Numbered from the stretch's first letter, positions 1 through 12,200 are shown. The stretch is DNA of 64,000 nucleotides from Rouxiella chamberiensis (GCF_026967475.1 NZ_CP114058.1:3100001-3164000), one strand, 5' to 3'. Numbers and translations: made by a program. The notes: generated by a model from the sequence alone, not told the origin.

Positions 1-1013
1 TGTTCAAGCGGGTATTCGCCAAGGAAATCGAAACGACGTCCCGTGCCCTGAAAACCGGCCAGCGCAGTCAGAATGGCGTCATCGCTTATCCCTTCGTCGG
101 TCGCAACGGCAATCGCGGCCGCGGCGTTCAGCGCGTTATGGCGACCCGGTGAATTCAGCATCACCTCGATAGGTGTCTTGTCCTGACGGCGCACGGTGAA
201 GTGCCCCTGCGACCCTACCTGACGATAGTCTTCGATAAACACATCGGCATCTTCGCTAAAGCCGTAAGTCGTGACGTGGCGGCCAACGCGCGGCAACAGC
301 TCGCGAATCACCGGATCGTCGATACACATCACTGCGCGACCATAGAAAGGCAGGTTGTGCAGGAAATTGATAAAGGTCTGCTTCAGGATCTCGAAGTCAC
401 CCTGATAGGTGTCCATGTGATCCGCTTCGATGTTGGTCACAATTGCCACCATCGGCTGCAAATGCAGGAATGACGCATCGCTTTCATCGGCTTCGGCAAT
501 CAGGAAACGGCTCGAGCCAAGACGCGCATGGGTGCCCGCGGCCTTGACCAGACCGCCGTTGACGAAGGTCGGATCCAGTCCGGCCTCGGCATAAATACTG
601 GTGACCATCGCCGTAGTGGTGGTCTTGCCGTGCGTACCGGCGACGGCAATGCCGTGGCGAAAACGCATCAGCTCGGCCAGCATCTCGGCGCGGCGGATCA
701 CGGGAATACGGGCTTCCCTTGCGGCAATCAGCTCCGGGTTATCGGGAGAGATAGCCGTCGACACCACGACGACGCTGGCGTCCAGCACGTTTTCGGGACG
801 ATGGTTGAAGTAAATCGTCGCGCCGAGCGCAGACAGTTGCTGCGTCACCGGATTGGGTGCCAGATCTGAACCACTGATTTGATAGCCTTCATTGGCCAAC
901 ACTTCGGCGATACCACCCATGCCGGCACCACCGATGCCAACAAAGTGTATGTGCCGGACGCGATGCATCTCGGGCACGAAGGTACGCAGTTTCGCCAATT
1001 GTTGTGTATTCAC
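1..1013 (-). CDS. murC: UDP-N-acetylmuramate--L-alanine ligase MurC (partial, N-terminal part)
   Basis: Cytoplasmic ATP-dependent ligase that adds L-alanine to UDP-MurNAc, the first amino acid of the peptidoglycan stem peptide. The gene runs off the left edge, so only the first 337 codons are present (E. coli MurC is about 490). The reading begins NTQQLAKLR, as in E. coli, and shows the Rossmann-like GIGGAGMGG motif near residue 30, the ATP loop GTHGKTTTT near 125 and the EADESDASF metal/substrate segment. I place the start at a GTG (1011-1013) because it aligns with the known N-terminus. It follows murG after about 75 bases in the dcw cluster; ddlB and ftsQAZ would lie beyond the edge. The frame is open throughout. 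Confidence 0.97.
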   Translation of the reverse strand, partial: MNTQQLAKLRTFVPEMHRVRHIHFVGIGGAGMGGIAEVLANEGYQISGSDLAPNPVTQQLSALGATIYFNHRPENVLDASVVVVSTAISPDNPELIAAREARIPVIRRAEMLAELMRFRHGIAVAGTHGKTTTTAMVTSIYAEAGLDPTFVNGGLVKAAGTHARLGSSRFLIAEADESDASFLHLQPMVAIVTNIEADHMDTYQGDFEILKQTFINFLHNLPFYGRAVMCIDDPVIRELLPRVGRHVTTYGFSEDADVFIEDYRQVGSQGHFTVRRQDKTPIEVMLNSPGRHNALNAAAAIAVATDEGISDDAILTALAGFQGTGRRFDFLGEYPLE

Positions 1014-1088
1014 GTTTCTCTTAAACCTTTTCATTTAATGGACCGATGACGGCAAACCGCCCGCGGTGCTTCATTCATTTATCTACTG

Positions 1089-2156
1089 TCACTTGAGACT
1101 GGCTGCGACCACTTCGGCGGCAACGCGTTCCGTTGCGTCGGGAATGGCAACGGCGCGGGCATTTCTCGCCATCTCAAGCAGACTCTGGCGATCCCAGCTG
1201 GCCAGAATGTCGGCCACGGCACCGGCATTGAAATCTTTCTGTTCGATAATTCTTGCCGCACCGGCTTTTTCAAGCGGCAGTGCGTTCCAGTACTGCTGGC
1301 GATCCTTGTGCTGGAAAGGCACAAAAATAGCCGGTAAACCTGCGGCCGCGACCTCGCTGACGGTCAACGCGCCCGAACGGCAGACGACAACATCGGCCCA
1401 CGCATAGGCTTCGGCCATATCATCGATAAACTCGGCCACTTTATGCTGTGTCTGTCCGGCTTCTTCATAAGCCTGATTGACTGACTCCAGCGCGCCCTTG
1501 CCGACCTGATGCCAAATCGTGACGCGGTCGCCAAGCAGTGCGGCAATCTTCGGCATCGCCTGATTCAGGACGCGCGCGCCCTGACTGCCGCCGATAACCA
1601 GAATGCGAATCTTGCCTTCACGCCCGGCAAAACGGGCATCGGGCAGCGGCAGGGCCAGCACGTCGGTGCGCACCGGGTTACCGACAACGGCCGCTTTCGG
1701 GAATGCGCCCGGAAACGCCTGCAACACGGTGGTCGCAATGCGTGACAACCCGCGGTTGGTGAGTCCGGCAATCCCGTTCTGCTCATGCAGTACCACGGGG
1801 ATTCCACACGACCAGGCCGCCAGACCGCCCGGCCCCGAAACGTATCCGCCCATCCCCAGCACCACATCGGGCTGGAAGCGTCGCATGATGGCTTTCGCCT
1901 GACGCCACGCATGATATATGCGAATGGGGGCGCTGAGTTTCGCTTTCAGACCTTTCCCACGAATTCCGGCGATTTTTATGAAATCAATGTCGATTCCGTG
2001 TTTCGGAACCAGATCCGCTTCCATTCTGTCGGCCGTTCCGAGCCAGCGAACTTCCCAGCCCTGCGCCATTAAATGATGCGCCACGGCCAGTCCGGGAAAC
2101 ACATGACCTCCGGTACCGCCTGCCATCACCATTAAACGTCGGGTCTTGCCACTCAT
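1089..2156 (-). CDS. murG: UDP-GlcNAc:lipid I GlcNAc transferase MurG
   Basis: Membrane-associated glycosyltransferase (GT28) on the inner face of the cytoplasmic membrane that converts lipid I to lipid II. The 355-residue protein is full length. The N-terminal loop GGTGGH lies at residues 13-18, the HEQNGIAG loop follows near 125, and the C-terminal UDP-GlcNAc binding segment [13 protein letters not shown] is present near 265. Its ATG overlaps the ftsW stop in an ATGA junction (2153-2156), so the two are probably translationally coupled. The frame is intact, unlike several neighbours in this cluster. Confidence 0.98.
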   Translation of the reverse strand: MSGKTRRLMVMAGGTGGHVFPGLAVAHHLMAQGWEVRWLGTADRMEADLVPKHGIDIDFIKIAGIRGKGLKAKLSAPIRIYHAWRQAKAIMRRFQPDVVLGMGGYVSGPGGLAAWSCGIPVVLHEQNGIAGLTNRGLSRIATTVLQAFPGAFPKAAVVGNPVRTDVLALPLPDARFAGREGKIRILVIGGSQGARVLNQAMPKIAALLGDRVTIWHQVGKGALESVNQAYEEAGQTQHKVAEFIDDMAEAYAWADVVVCRSGALTVSEVAAAGLPAIFVPFQHKDRQQYWNALPLEKAGAARIIEQKDFNAGAVADILASWDRQSLLEMARNARAVAIPDATERVAAEVVAASLK

Positions 2157-3370
2157 CGGGCACTCCTTACAAACGCCTGCGCTTTCGCCAGACGCGTTTC
2201 ATAATCAATTCGCAGCAACAGCGTGATAGCCGTCGACATAATCAGCAGGCTGGAACCGCCGTAACTGATGAGCGGCAGTGTCAGACCTTTGGTCGGCAAC
2301 ATTCCGGCCGCTGCACCTACATTGACCAGCGCCTGGAAGCTTATCCACACGCCAATCGAACAGGCCAGAAAGCCGGAAAAACGCTGGTCCAGCTCAAGTG
2401 CGCGACGTCCGATGGACATGGCACGAAAAGCGACGAAGAATACCATTAACAGTGCTAAAACCACACCGAAATAGCCTAGCTCCTCACCGAGAATCGAGAA
2501 GATGAAGTCGGTGTGCGCCTCCGGAAGATATTCCAGCTTTTGTACTGAGTTTCCAAGACCTTGGCCCCAGAATTCTCCACGACCGAATGCCATCAGCGAT
2601 TGGGTCAGCTGGTAACCGCTGCCGAACGGATCGGCCCACGGATTCCAGAACGACGTGACGCGGCGCATACGGTACGGTTCGGCCACAATCAGCAGGCAAA
2701 CCGCAAACGCGCCCGAGCCGATAATCGCCAGGAACTGCCACATTTTTGCCCCCGCCAGAAACAGCATCGCCAGCGTGGTAATAAACAGTACAACCACCGT
2801 ACCGAGGTCGGGCTGGGCCAGCAGCAGCACGGCCAGAATCACCATGACGCCCATCGGCTTGCAGAAGCCCCAGAAATTGCTGCGTACTTCGTCTACCTTG
2901 CGCACCAGATAACTGGCCAGATAACAGAACAGCGACAGCTTGGAGAACTCGGCGGGCTGAATACGCAGCGGGCCGAGTGAAATCCAGCGCGATGCCCCGT
3001 TGATCGAGCTTCCCACCACCAAGACCACCAGCAGCATGATGATGGAGATAAACAGCAGCACGTTGCTGTATTTCTGCCACACCATCATCGGCACGCGCAG
3101 CGTAATCAGCCCGAGAATAAACGCCAGCACCAGATATATGGCATCACGTTTGGCAAACATGAACGGATCGTTCGCCAGACGCTGGCCTATCGGCATCGAC
3201 GCCGAGGTCACCATCACAAAACCGACGATCGCCAGACCAAAGGTCAGCCACAGCAAGGTGCGGTCGTAAAGCACAAGCGTCGGGCTGTCATTCTCTTTTG
3301 CGCCCATCACCCAGTCGTTGGCTTTCGAGCCAAGACGACCGAACATGGCTAATCCGGGAATACGCATCAA
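2153..3370 (-). CDS. ftsW: Septal peptidoglycan glycosyltransferase FtsW
   Basis: SEDS-family polytopic inner-membrane protein that polymerises lipid II at the septum together with FtsI (PBP3). The 405-residue product has about ten hydrophobic segments and the conserved blocks [44 protein letters not shown] and [16 protein letters not shown], which match E. coli FtsW nearly throughout; only the first 40 residues diverge and are a little shorter than the E. coli start. It overlaps murD at its 5' end and murG at its 3' end by four bases each, the usual tight packing of the dcw cluster. Confidence 0.97.
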   Translation of the reverse strand: MMRIPGLAMFGRLGSKANDWVMGAKENDSPTLVLYDRTLLWLTFGLAIVGFVMVTSASMPIGQRLANDPFMFAKRDAIYLVLAFILGLITLRVPMMVWQKYSNVLLFISIIMLLVVLVVGSSINGASRWISLGPLRIQPAEFSKLSLFCYLASYLVRKVDEVRSNFWGFCKPMGVMVILAVLLLAQPDLGTVVVLFITTLAMLFLAGAKMWQFLAIIGSGAFAVCLLIVAEPYRMRRVTSFWNPWADPFGSGYQLTQSLMAFGRGEFWGQGLGNSVQKLEYLPEAHTDFIFSILGEELGYFGVVLALLMVFFVAFRAMSIGRRALELDQRFSGFLACSIGVWISFQALVNVGAAAGMLPTKGLTLPLISYGGSSLLIMSTAITLLLRIDYETRLAKAQAFVRSAR

Positions 3371-4683
3371 CCCAGCTCCTTGGCAAGCGCGGTAAAGACA
3401 TCGCCGCGCTGTTCGAAATTCTTGAATTGATCGAGGCTGGCACAGGCCGGAGACAGCAGCACCATGTCGCCCGAGGTGACTTTCTTCGCGATATCGCGCA
3501 TGGCCTGCTCCAGCGTCTCGAACAGCGTGGACACGTCGGGACGCAGATCGGCCAGTTCGGCACCGTCGCGGCCAAAACAGTACAGGCGAATCTTGTCACC
3601 CTTCAAATAAGGCAGCAGCGGCGTGAAGTCGGCCGACTTGCCGTCACCGCCGAGCAGCAGGTGCAGCGTGCCTTCCACCTGCAAACCATTCAAGGCGGCT
3701 TCGGTACTGCCGACGTTGGTCGCTTTCGAATCGTTAATCCAGCGCACGCCGTTATGGATAAGGGCAATCTGGAAACGATGCGCCAGTCCCGTGAAGGTGG
3801 TCAGCGCTTTCAGGCTCGACGCCTGCGGAATGCCCACCGCATCGGCCAATGCCAGCGCCGCCAGCGCATTGGTATAGTTGTGACGGCCCGTCAGCGGCAT
3901 TTCACGGGTATTGAAAATCTTTTCACCCCGCACCCGCAGCCAGATGTCGCCCTGCTGCTGGTTAAGATGATAATCGCCGACGTCAACGCCAAAGCTGACG
4001 CAGCGCGTATCTGCCCCGCGAACGGGCATGGTCAGCGCGTCGTCTGCGTTCACCACGCACAGCCTGGCGTTTTCATAAATCTTCAGCTTGGCGGCGCGGT
4101 ACTGCTGCAAACCAAACGGATAGCGGTCCATATGGTCTTCGGTGACGTTCAAAATCGTCGCCGCTGCCGCTTTCAGGCTGTGTGTGGTTTCCAGCTGGAA
4201 GCTGGACAATTCGAGCACAAACAGCTGATAGTCCTGGCCGAGCATGCCAAGCACCGGCAGACCGATGTTGCCGCCCACGCCAACGCGCCATCCCGCCGCC
4301 CTGCCCATCTCGCCGACCAGACTGGTCACGGTGCTTTTGCCGTTGGAACCGGTGATGGCAATGATAGGCACGGTCACTTCACGACAAAACAGCTCGATAT
4401 CGCCCACGATTTCAACGCCCGCCTCTGCGGCCGCAATCAGTGCTGGCGTGGCTAATGCCATGCCCGGACTGACGACAATCAGGTCGGCGTCCAGCAGCCA
4501 GCTCTCGTTGAGAGAACCCAGATGGCGCTCGATATTTTCCGACAGCTTGTCCAGTCCCGGCGGACTGACACGGGTATCGATAACACGCGGGGTTACACCG
4601 CGTGAAATAAAGAAATCAACACAGGAGAGGCCCGTAAGCCCCAACCCGATAATGACCACTTTCTTACCCTGATAGTCAGTCAT
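3367..4683 (-). CDS. murD: UDP-MurNAc-L-alanine--D-glutamate ligase MurD
   Basis: Cytoplasmic Mur ligase that adds D-glutamate to UDP-MurNAc-L-Ala. The protein is 438 residues, the family length. An N-terminal GLGLTGLS nucleotide-type loop is at residues 13-20, the ATP loop GSNGKST at 112-118, and the central SSFQLETT and C-terminal [10 protein letters not shown] motifs are present. The stop overlaps the ftsW start by four bases. The gap to mraY upstream is two bases. No frame problem was found. Confidence 0.98.
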   Translation of the reverse strand: MTDYQGKKVVIIGLGLTGLSCVDFFISRGVTPRVIDTRVSPPGLDKLSENIERHLGSLNESWLLDADLIVVSPGMALATPALIAAAEAGVEIVGDIELFCREVTVPIIAITGSNGKSTVTSLVGEMGRAAGWRVGVGGNIGLPVLGMLGQDYQLFVLELSSFQLETTHSLKAAAATILNVTEDHMDRYPFGLQQYRAAKLKIYENARLCVVNADDALTMPVRGADTRCVSFGVDVGDYHLNQQQGDIWLRVRGEKIFNTREMPLTGRHNYTNALAALALADAVGIPQASSLKALTTFTGLAHRFQIALIHNGVRWINDSKATNVGSTEAALNGLQVEGTLHLLLGGDGKSADFTPLLPYLKGDKIRLYCFGRDGAELADLRPDVSTLFETLEQAMRDIAKKVTSGDMVLLSPACASLDQFKNFEQRGDVFTALAKELG

Positions 4684-4685
4684 GA

Positions 4686-5769
4686 TTAACGCACCTTCAG
4701 CGTCGCCAGGCCAATCAGCACCAGCATCAGCGAAATAATCCAGAAGCGCACGATAACGCGCGGCTCCGGCCAGCCTTTCAATTCATAGTGGTGGTGAATC
4801 GGCGCCATGCGGAAAATACGCTGGCCGCGCAGTTTGAATGAACCCACCTGCAAAATGACCGACAGCGTTTCCACCACGAACACCCCACCCATAATCAGCA
4901 GCAGGAATTCCTGACGCAGCAGCACGGCGATGGTGCCGAGCGCGCCGCCGAGCGCCAGTGAACCGACGTCGCCCATAAAGACCTGCGCCGGATAGGTGTT
5001 GAACCACAAGAAGCCCAGACCCGCGCCGACAATCGCCGTACAGACGATAACCAGTTCGCCTGCGTGACGCAGATACGGAATGTGCAGGTAGTTGGCAAAA
5101 TTCATGTTGCCGGTTGCCCAGGCGACCAGCGCAAAACCGGCGGCCACGAAGACGGTCGGCATAATCGCCAGGCCGTCGAGGCCGTCGGTCAGGTTAACCG
5201 CATTGCTGGTTCCCACAATCACGAAGTAGCTCAGCAGGATATAAAGCAGGCCAAGCTGCGGCATGATGTCTTTGAAGAACGGCACCACCAGTTCGGTCGC
5301 GGGCGTATCTTTGCCCACGGCGTACATGACAAACGCGACGACCAGCGCGATAACCGACTGCCAGAAATATTTCCAGCGGGCGATAAGCCCCTTGGTGTCC
5401 TTGCGCACGACCTTGCGATAGTCATCGACAAACCCCACCGCGCCGTAACCAATCAGTACAAACAGTACGCACCACACGTAAGGGTTTGATGGATAAGCCC
5501 ACATCAGCACCGATACGGTGATCGAGAACAGAATCAGCACGCCACCCATCGTCGGTGTACCGCGCTTGCTGAAATGCGACTCGGGACCGTCGTGGCGAAC
5601 GACCTGACCAATCTGCAACTTCTGCAGATAGGTAATCAAACGAGGCCCCATCCAGAGTGACAGGAATCAGGGCCGTCAGCAGGCTGACAATGGCGCGAAA
5701 CGTCAGATACGAAAAGACGTTAAAGCCGGAATAATATTTGACCAAGTGCTCGGCCAGCCAAACTAACAT
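4686..5769 (-). CDS. mraY: Phospho-MurNAc-pentapeptide transferase MraY (one frameshift)
   Basis: Integral membrane enzyme that transfers phospho-MurNAc-pentapeptide to undecaprenyl phosphate, giving lipid I. The start at 5769 gives [20 protein letters not shown], identical in style to E. coli MraY, but this frame is lost at the TAL segment. The rest, from LWMGPR to the C-terminal ATLKVR, reads in another frame that is open to 4686. Removing one base near 5667 restores [12 protein letters not shown] and a full protein of 360 residues with the catalytic VGFVDDYRK and NLTDGLDGL segments. The start lies inside the 3' end of murF (7-base overlap), as in E. coli. The gene is essential in relatives, so I read the break as a sequence error. 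Confidence 0.93.
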
Positions 5770-7124
5770 GTTGCATTCTCCTGTAACGCCCGTACTACCT
5801 GCTCCATCGCGGCACTACGTGAACCTTTAATTAAAACGGTAATTACCGCGTGTTCAGATAACAAGCTGGCCAAACGGGCTGTTACAGCCGCTTTATCTTC
5901 AAGATGTTCGCCGCAGCCACTCGCCTCGCTTATCGCGCGACTGAAATGACCCACGGTCAGGACTTTATCGATGCCGGCCAGACGAATCGCCTCGCCGACC
6001 TGACGATGACAGGCTTCGCTTTCATTGCCCAGTTCGGCCATGTCGCCCAGCGCCATCACGCGGTAACCCGGCAGATCGGCCAGCACCTGCGCCGCGGCGG
6101 TCATTGAACCGACATTGGCGTTATAGCTGTCGTCGAGCAGCGTCTTGCCTTCGGCCAGTTTGATGGGATAAAGACGTCCCTTCACGGCCTGCAGTGTCGC
6201 CAGTCCGTCGCGTACCGCGTCGAGCGTTGCGCCGACAGACAGTGCCAGCGCCGTTGCCGCCAGTGCATTGGCCACATTGTGACGGCCGGGCAGAGGCAAA
6301 CTGACGTCTATCTGGCCGACGGGAGCATGCAACGTGAAGGTGGTCGCAGAAGCGCCGACCTGCACATTGCGGGCATAGAAATCCACGCCTTCGGCAGCAT
6401 CGGGTGAGAAGCGCCAGACGGTTTTGTTGCCGATACGCGCCTGCCAGTGCGGCCAGTCATTGTTATCGGCATTGAGAATCGCGATACCGTCGGCAGGAAG
6501 GCCTTCGAAAATTTCGCCCTTGGCCTGCGCAACGCCTGCCAGCGAACCAAAACCTTCGAGATGCGCCGCAGAAAGGTTATTCACCAGCGCAGTCTGCGGA
6601 CGGGTCAAATCCGTGGTGTAGGCAATTTCGCCCTGATGATTGGCACCGAGTTCGACCACGGCGAAATCATACTCCGGCGTCAGGCGCAGCAAGGTCAGCG
6701 GCACGCCGATATCGTTGTTGAAGTTGCCGGCGGTATAAAGCACGTTGCCGCACTGGCGCAGAATCGCCGCGGTCATCTCTTTTACCGAGGTCTTGCCGGA
6801 AGAACCGGTCAGCGCAACGACACGGGCAGGCACCTGTTCACGCACCCAGGCACCGAGTTTTCCGAGTGCAATGCGTGTATCGGCAACCAGCAACTGCGGG
6901 GCATTTACCGGCAGACGCTGGCTGACAATCAGCGCCGCAGCGCCTGCGTTGATTGCGTCGGCAGCAAAGTCATGGGCATCGAAATTCTCGCCTTTCAGGG
7001 CGATAAACAGACAACCCGCCGTGATTTGACGCGTATCGGTCGTGACGGCATCTATCTGCACGTCGTCGCCAATCAGCTCGGCATTCAGAATACGGGTCAG
7101 TTGCTTCAAGGAAACCGAAATCAT
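5763..7124 (-). CDS. murF: UDP-MurNAc-tripeptide--D-Ala-D-Ala ligase MurF
   Basis: Cytoplasmic Mur ligase that adds the D-Ala-D-Ala dipeptide and so finishes the pentapeptide precursor handed to MraY. The protein is 453 residues and intact. The ATP loop GSSGKTS is at residues 107-113, followed by [35 protein letters not shown] and [11 protein letters not shown], all family hallmarks. The ATG overlaps the murE stop (7121-7124) and the 3' end overlaps mraY, so murE-murF-mraY form a translationally coupled run. Confidence 0.98.
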
Positions 7125-8608
7125 GCCATAACCCCCAGCAGACGCGCGGCGGTCAGGCGGTCCGAATAGTCGAAACGTTGAGTGCCAACAAGTTGATAAT
7201 CTTCATGGCCTTTACCGGCCAGCAGCACGACGTCGTTTTCGCCCGCCTGCATGATGGCGCTGGTGACCGCTTCTGCGCGACCGGTAATGGCCTGCGCGCG
7301 ACCTGCATCAAGCAGACCGGAGAGGATATCGTTGATGATCGCACGGGAGTCTTCGCTGCGCGGGTTGTCATCGGTAATCACGACGCGATCGGCGTACTGT
7401 TCGGCGATGCCGCCCATCAGCGGACGTTTGCCCTTGTCGCGATCGCCACCGCAGCCAAACACGCACCACAGTTGACCGGTACAGTGCAGACGCGCAGCCG
7501 CCAGCGCTTTTTCCAGCGCGTCGGGCGTGTGGGCATAATCGACCACTACCGTCGGACGATTCGGCGCGTGGAACACTTCCATACGGCCGCAGACCGGTTG
7601 CAGACTTGGCGCGGCCTTGAGCAGCGCATCCAGCGGATAATCGAGCGCAAGCAGGGTGCCGAGCGCGACCAGCAGATTACTGACGTTGAACGCGCCCATC
7701 AGACGGCTTTCAAGTGTGCCTTTGCCCCAGCTGGAGTCCAGCTCGACGGTGGCGCCCTTGTCGTGATAACTCACCTGACTGGCCGACAGCCAGTGACCTG
7801 TCCAGTTGGCAGGCAGCCTGTTTTCCATGCTGACCGCGACGGCGTCCGGCAGTTTGGCAAGCCAGCGCTGGCCGACCGCATCGTCGGCGTTGATGATTTT
7901 CCGCGCGCTCTGGTGCGAGGAAAACAGCAGCCATTTTGCTTCTTCGTACTGCTGCATATCCCCGTGATAATCCAGGTGATCGCGGCTGAGATTGGTAAAG
8001 GCCGCCGCCGCGAACCGGCAGCGCAGCCACGCGGTGCTGGACCAATCCGTGTGACGACACTTCCATCGCGGCAAAGGTTGCGCCCTGCTGCACCAAATCG
8101 CCCAGCAGCTGCTGCACCTGCACCGCAGACCCCGTGGTGTTTTCGGCAGGGACGACGTGATTGAGCAGGCCGTTGCCGACGGTGCCCATCACGGCGCTGG
8201 TTTCGCCCAGCAACTGTGCCCACTGCGCCAGAAGTTGCGTAGTCGTGGTTTTACCGTTGGTGCCGGTCACGCCGACCAGACGCAGCGCCTCACCCGGTTG
8301 CCCGTAAAAACGTCCGGCAATGGCGGAAAGCAAGACATTCAGATTTTGCAGATACACCACGGGCACGCCGTGCTGAACGCTGACAGCGCCGTGTTCGGCC
8401 TGTCCCTGCGCCTCTGCCACTACCGCACTGACACCTTGTGCGATAGCTTGAGGAATATAGTGACGGCCATCGCTTGAATGGCCTGAAATCGCGACAAACA
8501 GATCGCCCGCAGCCGCAGTACGGCTGTCGAGTGTCATGTCTTTTAACACCGCGTGGGGGCATTGCTCACCCAGGGTGCCAGGAGGTCGCGTAAATTACGA
8601 TCTGTCAC
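7121..8608 (-). CDS. murE: UDP-MurNAc-L-Ala-D-Glu--meso-DAP ligase MurE (two compensating frameshifts)
   Basis: Cytoplasmic ligase that adds meso-diaminopimelate. I choose a GTG start at 8606-8608 because it gives [13 protein letters not shown], the known N-terminus. The frame breaks at about 8550-8554 (one base missing before [10 protein letters not shown]) and again at about 8015-8018 (one base extra between HRVAAL and [13 protein letters not shown]). The two changes cancel: 1488 bases equals 495 codons plus stop, the family length. GTNGKTTTT binds ATP and DDNPRSED is the motif linked to meso-DAP recognition. The gene overlaps ftsI by 14 bases upstream and murF by four downstream. Essential function argues for sequence errors. 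Confidence 0.92.
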
Positions 8609-10361
8609 CTGAAGCCTCTTTATGATTATTGACCATGTCATTGCCTACGTCGGTGGGCAGGGCATCCGGCTCGACGTTCATCGTGCGCAGTACGCCGCCC
8701 ATAATGGCGCCGAATACCGGTGCAGAAACCGCACCTCCGTAGTATTTACCCGCCTGGGGATCGTTGATGACCACCACCAGTGCAAATCGCGGATTACTCG
8801 CAGGCGCAACGCCCGCCGTGTAAGCAATGTATTTATTGACGTATTTGCCGTCAGGCCCGACTTTTTCGCCGTACCCGTTTTAATCGCGATGCGGTAGCCC
8901 TTGATGGCTGCCTTCACGCCGCCGCCGCCCGGCAGGGCCACGCTTTCCATCATGCGCACCACCGTGCGAACCAGAGGTTCGGGGAAGACGCGTTCACCGG
9001 AAACCGGCGGGTCGACCTTGGTAATCGACAGCGGACGGGCAATGCCCATGCTGCCAATCGTGGCATAGACTCGCGCCAGCTGGAGCGGCGTTACCATCAG
9101 CCCGTAGCCGAATGAGAAGGTGGCCCTCTCTATGTCAGACCACCGTTGTTTTTTGGGATATAAGCCACTGCTTTCCCCAACCAGTCCCAAATTGGTCGGT
9201 TTACCCAGTCCAAAGCGCGAGTAGGTTTCTACCAGCTCGGAGGACGGCATCGCCAACGCCAGCTTGGAAACGCCGACGTTACTCGATTTTTGCAGGATCC
9301 CGGTGATTGAGAGTTCGGCATAACGCGCCACGTCTTTGATTTCATGGCCGTTGATGCGATACGGGAGGGTGTTTAATACGCTGTTCTCGCGAATGACGCC
9401 CTGTTTGAGCGCGGTCATGACGACCATCGGTTTTACCGTCGAACCCGGTTCGAAAATATCGGTAATCGCGCGGTTACGCATGCTCTCTTTCGGGGTGTCG
9501 GCGAGATTGTTCGGGTTGTAGGACGGGCTGTTGGCCATCGCCAGCACTTCGCCGGTCTGCACATCGACCAGCACGGCGGTCCCTGATTCTGCCTTGTTGA
9601 AGGCGACGGCGTTGTTCAGTTCACGGTAAACCAGCGCCTGCAAACGTTCATCGATGCTCAGCACCAGATTGTGGGCGGCCTGGCTGTCCAGAGAAGAGAT
9701 ATCTTCAATCACGCGGCCACGGCGGTCTTTACGTACCGTGTCGCTCGCCCGGCTGACCGGTGAGCCAGCGATCGAAGCTTTTTTCAACGCCTTCAATCCC
9801 TTCGCCATCGATATTGGTCACGCCAATCACATGGGCGGTCACCTGCCCTGCCGGATAGTAACGACGCGATTCCTGCCGCAGGAAGATGCCGGGCAGTTTC
9901 AGCTTGCGAATGTAATCGCCAATGGCGGGATTGACCTGACGTGCAAGATAGACGAAACGGCCTTTCGGATTGGTATTGACGCGGGAGGTCAGCTGATCAA
10001 GCGGGATGTTGAGCGCATCGGCCAGCGCCTTCCAGCGGCTGTCGACCGTGATCCCGCCATGCTCGTTCACCTCTTTGGGATCGGCCCAGATAGCGTTGAC
10101 CGGCACACTGACCGCGAGCGGTCGACCGGCGCGGTCGCTAATCATGCCGCGCGAGGTCGGAATGGTCTGCACGCGAAGGGAGCGGAGATCGCCCTCTTTC
10201 ACCAGTTTGTCGGGATTGATGACCTGCAGATAGGCGACACGCAGCATCAGGCCGAGCAGCGCCAGAAGAATACCTCCGCACAGCAACGCAAAACGCCAGC
10301 TTATAAAGCTGGCTTTATCTTCCTGACGCCTGAACTTCGCGGCACTGGTCGCTTTCTTCAT
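8595..10361 (-). CDS. ftsI: Septal transpeptidase FtsI / PBP3 (two compensating frameshifts)
   Basis: Inner-membrane-anchored periplasmic transpeptidase that crosslinks septal peptidoglycan. An N-terminal membrane anchor (about residues 25-42) precedes the pedestal and catalytic domains. The active-site motifs are present: GSTVKPM with the nucleophile serine, the SSN triad, and KTGTAKK. One extra base near 9741 separates TGQPGER from [13 protein letters not shown]. One base missing in a T5 run (8862-8866, A5 on the coding strand) separates KTGTAKK from VGPDG. Together they give net zero: 1767 bases, 588 residues, the E. coli length. The C-terminal part reads on to 8595 and overlaps murE. I treat the breaks as sequence errors. 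Confidence 0.92.
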
Positions 10362-10420
10362 CTGTCGCTTATCATCTCCATGAAAGAACTGACGGTTAAA
10401 TGAGGGCGGACGCTCTTTAT

Positions 10421-10741
10421 TTACTGCTGCACTACGATGGTTTCCTGTGCAGGATCAACGTGTTGCATCTGCAATTTTTCAGTAGCGATCCGCTCTACCC
10501 GACTGTGATCGCCGAGGGCGTTCTCTTCGAGGATCAGGTTGCGCCATTCGATATCCAGCGCATCCTTTTCCAGCACCAGCTGTTCGCGTTGAGCGGTCAG
10601 CAGGCGCGTCTTGTGCGAGACAGTGACGACCGCCATGGCGCTGATCAACGTCGAGATCAGCAGGATCATGGGGATTTTTCCGTGGCGCATGATGTCGCCA
10701 GCAATAACCCCGACCAAACCATGACGCTCATTTCCTATCAT
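10421..10741 (-). CDS. ftsL: Cell division protein FtsL
   Basis: Small bitopic divisome protein that works with FtsB and FtsQ and activates FtsWI. The 106-residue product has a short cytoplasmic tail, one hydrophobic segment around residues 24-42, then a periplasmic coiled-coil region with the nearly invariant stretch [20 protein letters not shown]. It is about 15 residues shorter than E. coli FtsL at the N-terminus. The ATG overlaps the rsmH stop in an ATGA junction (10738-10741). The gap to ftsI is 59 bases, longer than I recall for E. coli. Confidence 0.95.
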   Translation of the reverse strand: MIGNERHGLVGVIAGDIMRHGKIPMILLISTLISAMAVVTVSHKTRLLTAQREQLVLEKDALDIEWRNLILEENALGDHSRVERIATEKLQMQHVDPAQETIVVQQ

Positions 10742-11678
10742 TGCGCGGTCCTCGCGGCAAAGCGCAGCACAGAGCTTCGTGCGCGGGTGTTTTCAGCAAT
10801 TTCGGCTTCCGAAGGCATCATCTTGCCCAGGGATTTCAAGGTACGTCCGCCGAGACTCTGCAACTGCGCTTCCGTCATCGGAATACCGGAAGGCACCTGC
10901 GGCCCGCGGCTGTGCTGGCGAATAAACCGCTTCACAATGCGGTCTTCCAGCGAGTGGAAACTGATAACCGACAAGCGACCGTCCGTGGCAAGCACTTCAT
11001 GCGCACCTTCAAGTGCCCGTTCAATTTCTTCAAGCTCACTGTTGATATAGATACGAATGGCCTGGAAGCTGCGCGTTGCCGGATGCTTGTGCTTCTCGCG
11101 AAAAGGCGAGGCGTTGGCAATCAGGTCGGCCAGTTCTTGGTTCGGGTCATCGGCAGTTCGCGGTTACGCTCGACGATGGCGCGGGCAATTCGCTTGGCAA
11201 AACGCTCTTCACCAAAGGTTTTCAACACCCAGGCGATATCGTCGGCTTCAGCTTTCATCAACCATTCTGCGGCTGAATAACCCCGGCTGGGATCCATACG
11301 CATGTCGAGAGGTCCGTCACGCATAAAGGAAAAACCGCGCTCGGGATCGTCAAGCTGTGGCGAAGATACGCCAAGATCCAGTAAAACGCCGTCGATCTTG
11401 CCGACTAAATCGCGATCTTCGACATATTGCGCCAGATCGGAAAACGGGCCGTGCACGATGGAAAAACGGGGATCGTCAATAGCCCTGGCTGCTTCAATAG
11501 CCTGCGGATCGCGATCGATTGCCAGCAGACGCCCTTCCGGCCCCAGCTGTGACAAAATCAGTCGCGAATGACCGCCACGACCAAAGGTTCCATCAATGTA
11601 AATGCCGTCGGGGCGAATGTTCAGCCCGTTTACGGCTTCATCCAGTAACACGGATGTATGTTTATAATTTTCAAGCAT
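10738..11678 (-). CDS. rsmH: 16S rRNA m4C1402 methyltransferase RsmH (one frameshift)
   Basis: SAM-dependent methyltransferase (formerly MraW) that acts on 16S rRNA C1402. The N-terminal part [20 protein letters not shown] through [11 protein letters not shown] reads from 11678, with the SAM loop GTFGRGGHS and [13 protein letters not shown]. After MTRTK the frame changes: one base is missing near 11136-11137 (AAGAAC where AAGGAA is expected), and the rest (ELADL through [16 protein letters not shown] to the end) reads in a second frame to 10738. Adding one base gives 313 residues, the E. coli length. It starts two bases after mraZ ends and overlaps ftsL by four. Confidence 0.93.
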
Positions 11679-11680
11679 AC

Positions 11681-12139
11681 TTATAGTGACAAGTCCTGTA
11701 ATCGTTCGGAAAGTGGTTCACGAGACGATTGCTCAGCGTCAATGTCTTCCTTAACTTGTTGATACCAGGTCTGTTCATCCCACAGTTCAAATTTGTTGAA
11801 CTGTCCAACCAGCATCACTTCTTTGGCCAGCCCGGCGTGCTGTCGCAAGGTTGTTGCAATCAGAAGTCGCCCGGCGCTATCCATCTGACACTCACTCGCA
11901 TGCCCGAGCAACAAACGCTGAATACGGCGTTCGACCGGGTTCATACTCGACAGACGGGACAATTTATGTTCGATAATTTCCCATTCGGGCAGGGTATAAA
12001 GCAGCAGGCAGGGGTGATGGAGGTCGATTGTGCAGATCATCTGACCTTGCGACTCTTCGCTCAGCAAATCCCGATAACGGGTAGGTACGGCGAGCCGTCC
12101 TTTGCTGTCGAGGTTAACCATCGTTGCCCCACGGAACAT
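11681..12139 (-). CDS. mraZ: Transcriptional regulator MraZ
   Basis: First gene of the dcw cluster, a DNA-binding repressor of its own operon in E. coli. The 152-residue protein has two AbrB-like half-domains, each with the family DxxxR signature: [11 protein letters not shown] near residue 10 and [10 protein letters not shown] near 89. It is full length and intact. The operator-like repeats it would bind lie directly upstream at 12159-12192, and rsmH follows after two bases. Confidence 0.97.
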   Translation of the reverse strand: MFRGATMVNLDSKGRLAVPTRYRDLLSEESQGQMICTIDLHHPCLLLYTLPEWEIIEHKLSRLSSMNPVERRIQRLLLGHASECQMDSAGRLLIATTLRQHAGLAKEVMLVGQFNKFELWDEQTWYQQVKEDIDAEQSSREPLSERLQDLSL

Positions 12140-12158
12140 TCCCGAGCTACCCCCTAAA

Positions 12159-12192
12159 GACCCTTTTCACCACTTTACACCACAAATTCCCA
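12159..12192 (-). promoter_or_regulatory. Probable MraZ operator repeats upstream of mraZ
   Basis: On the minus strand, TGGG, TGGT, TGGT and a degenerate GGTC occur at exact 10-base intervals (12192, 12182, 12172, 12162 downward). E. coli MraZ binds TGGGN repeats with 10-base periodicity just ahead of mraZ, so position and spacing fit; the core is more degenerate than in E. coli. Confidence 0.7.
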
Positions 12193-12200
12193 CTCGAGGG

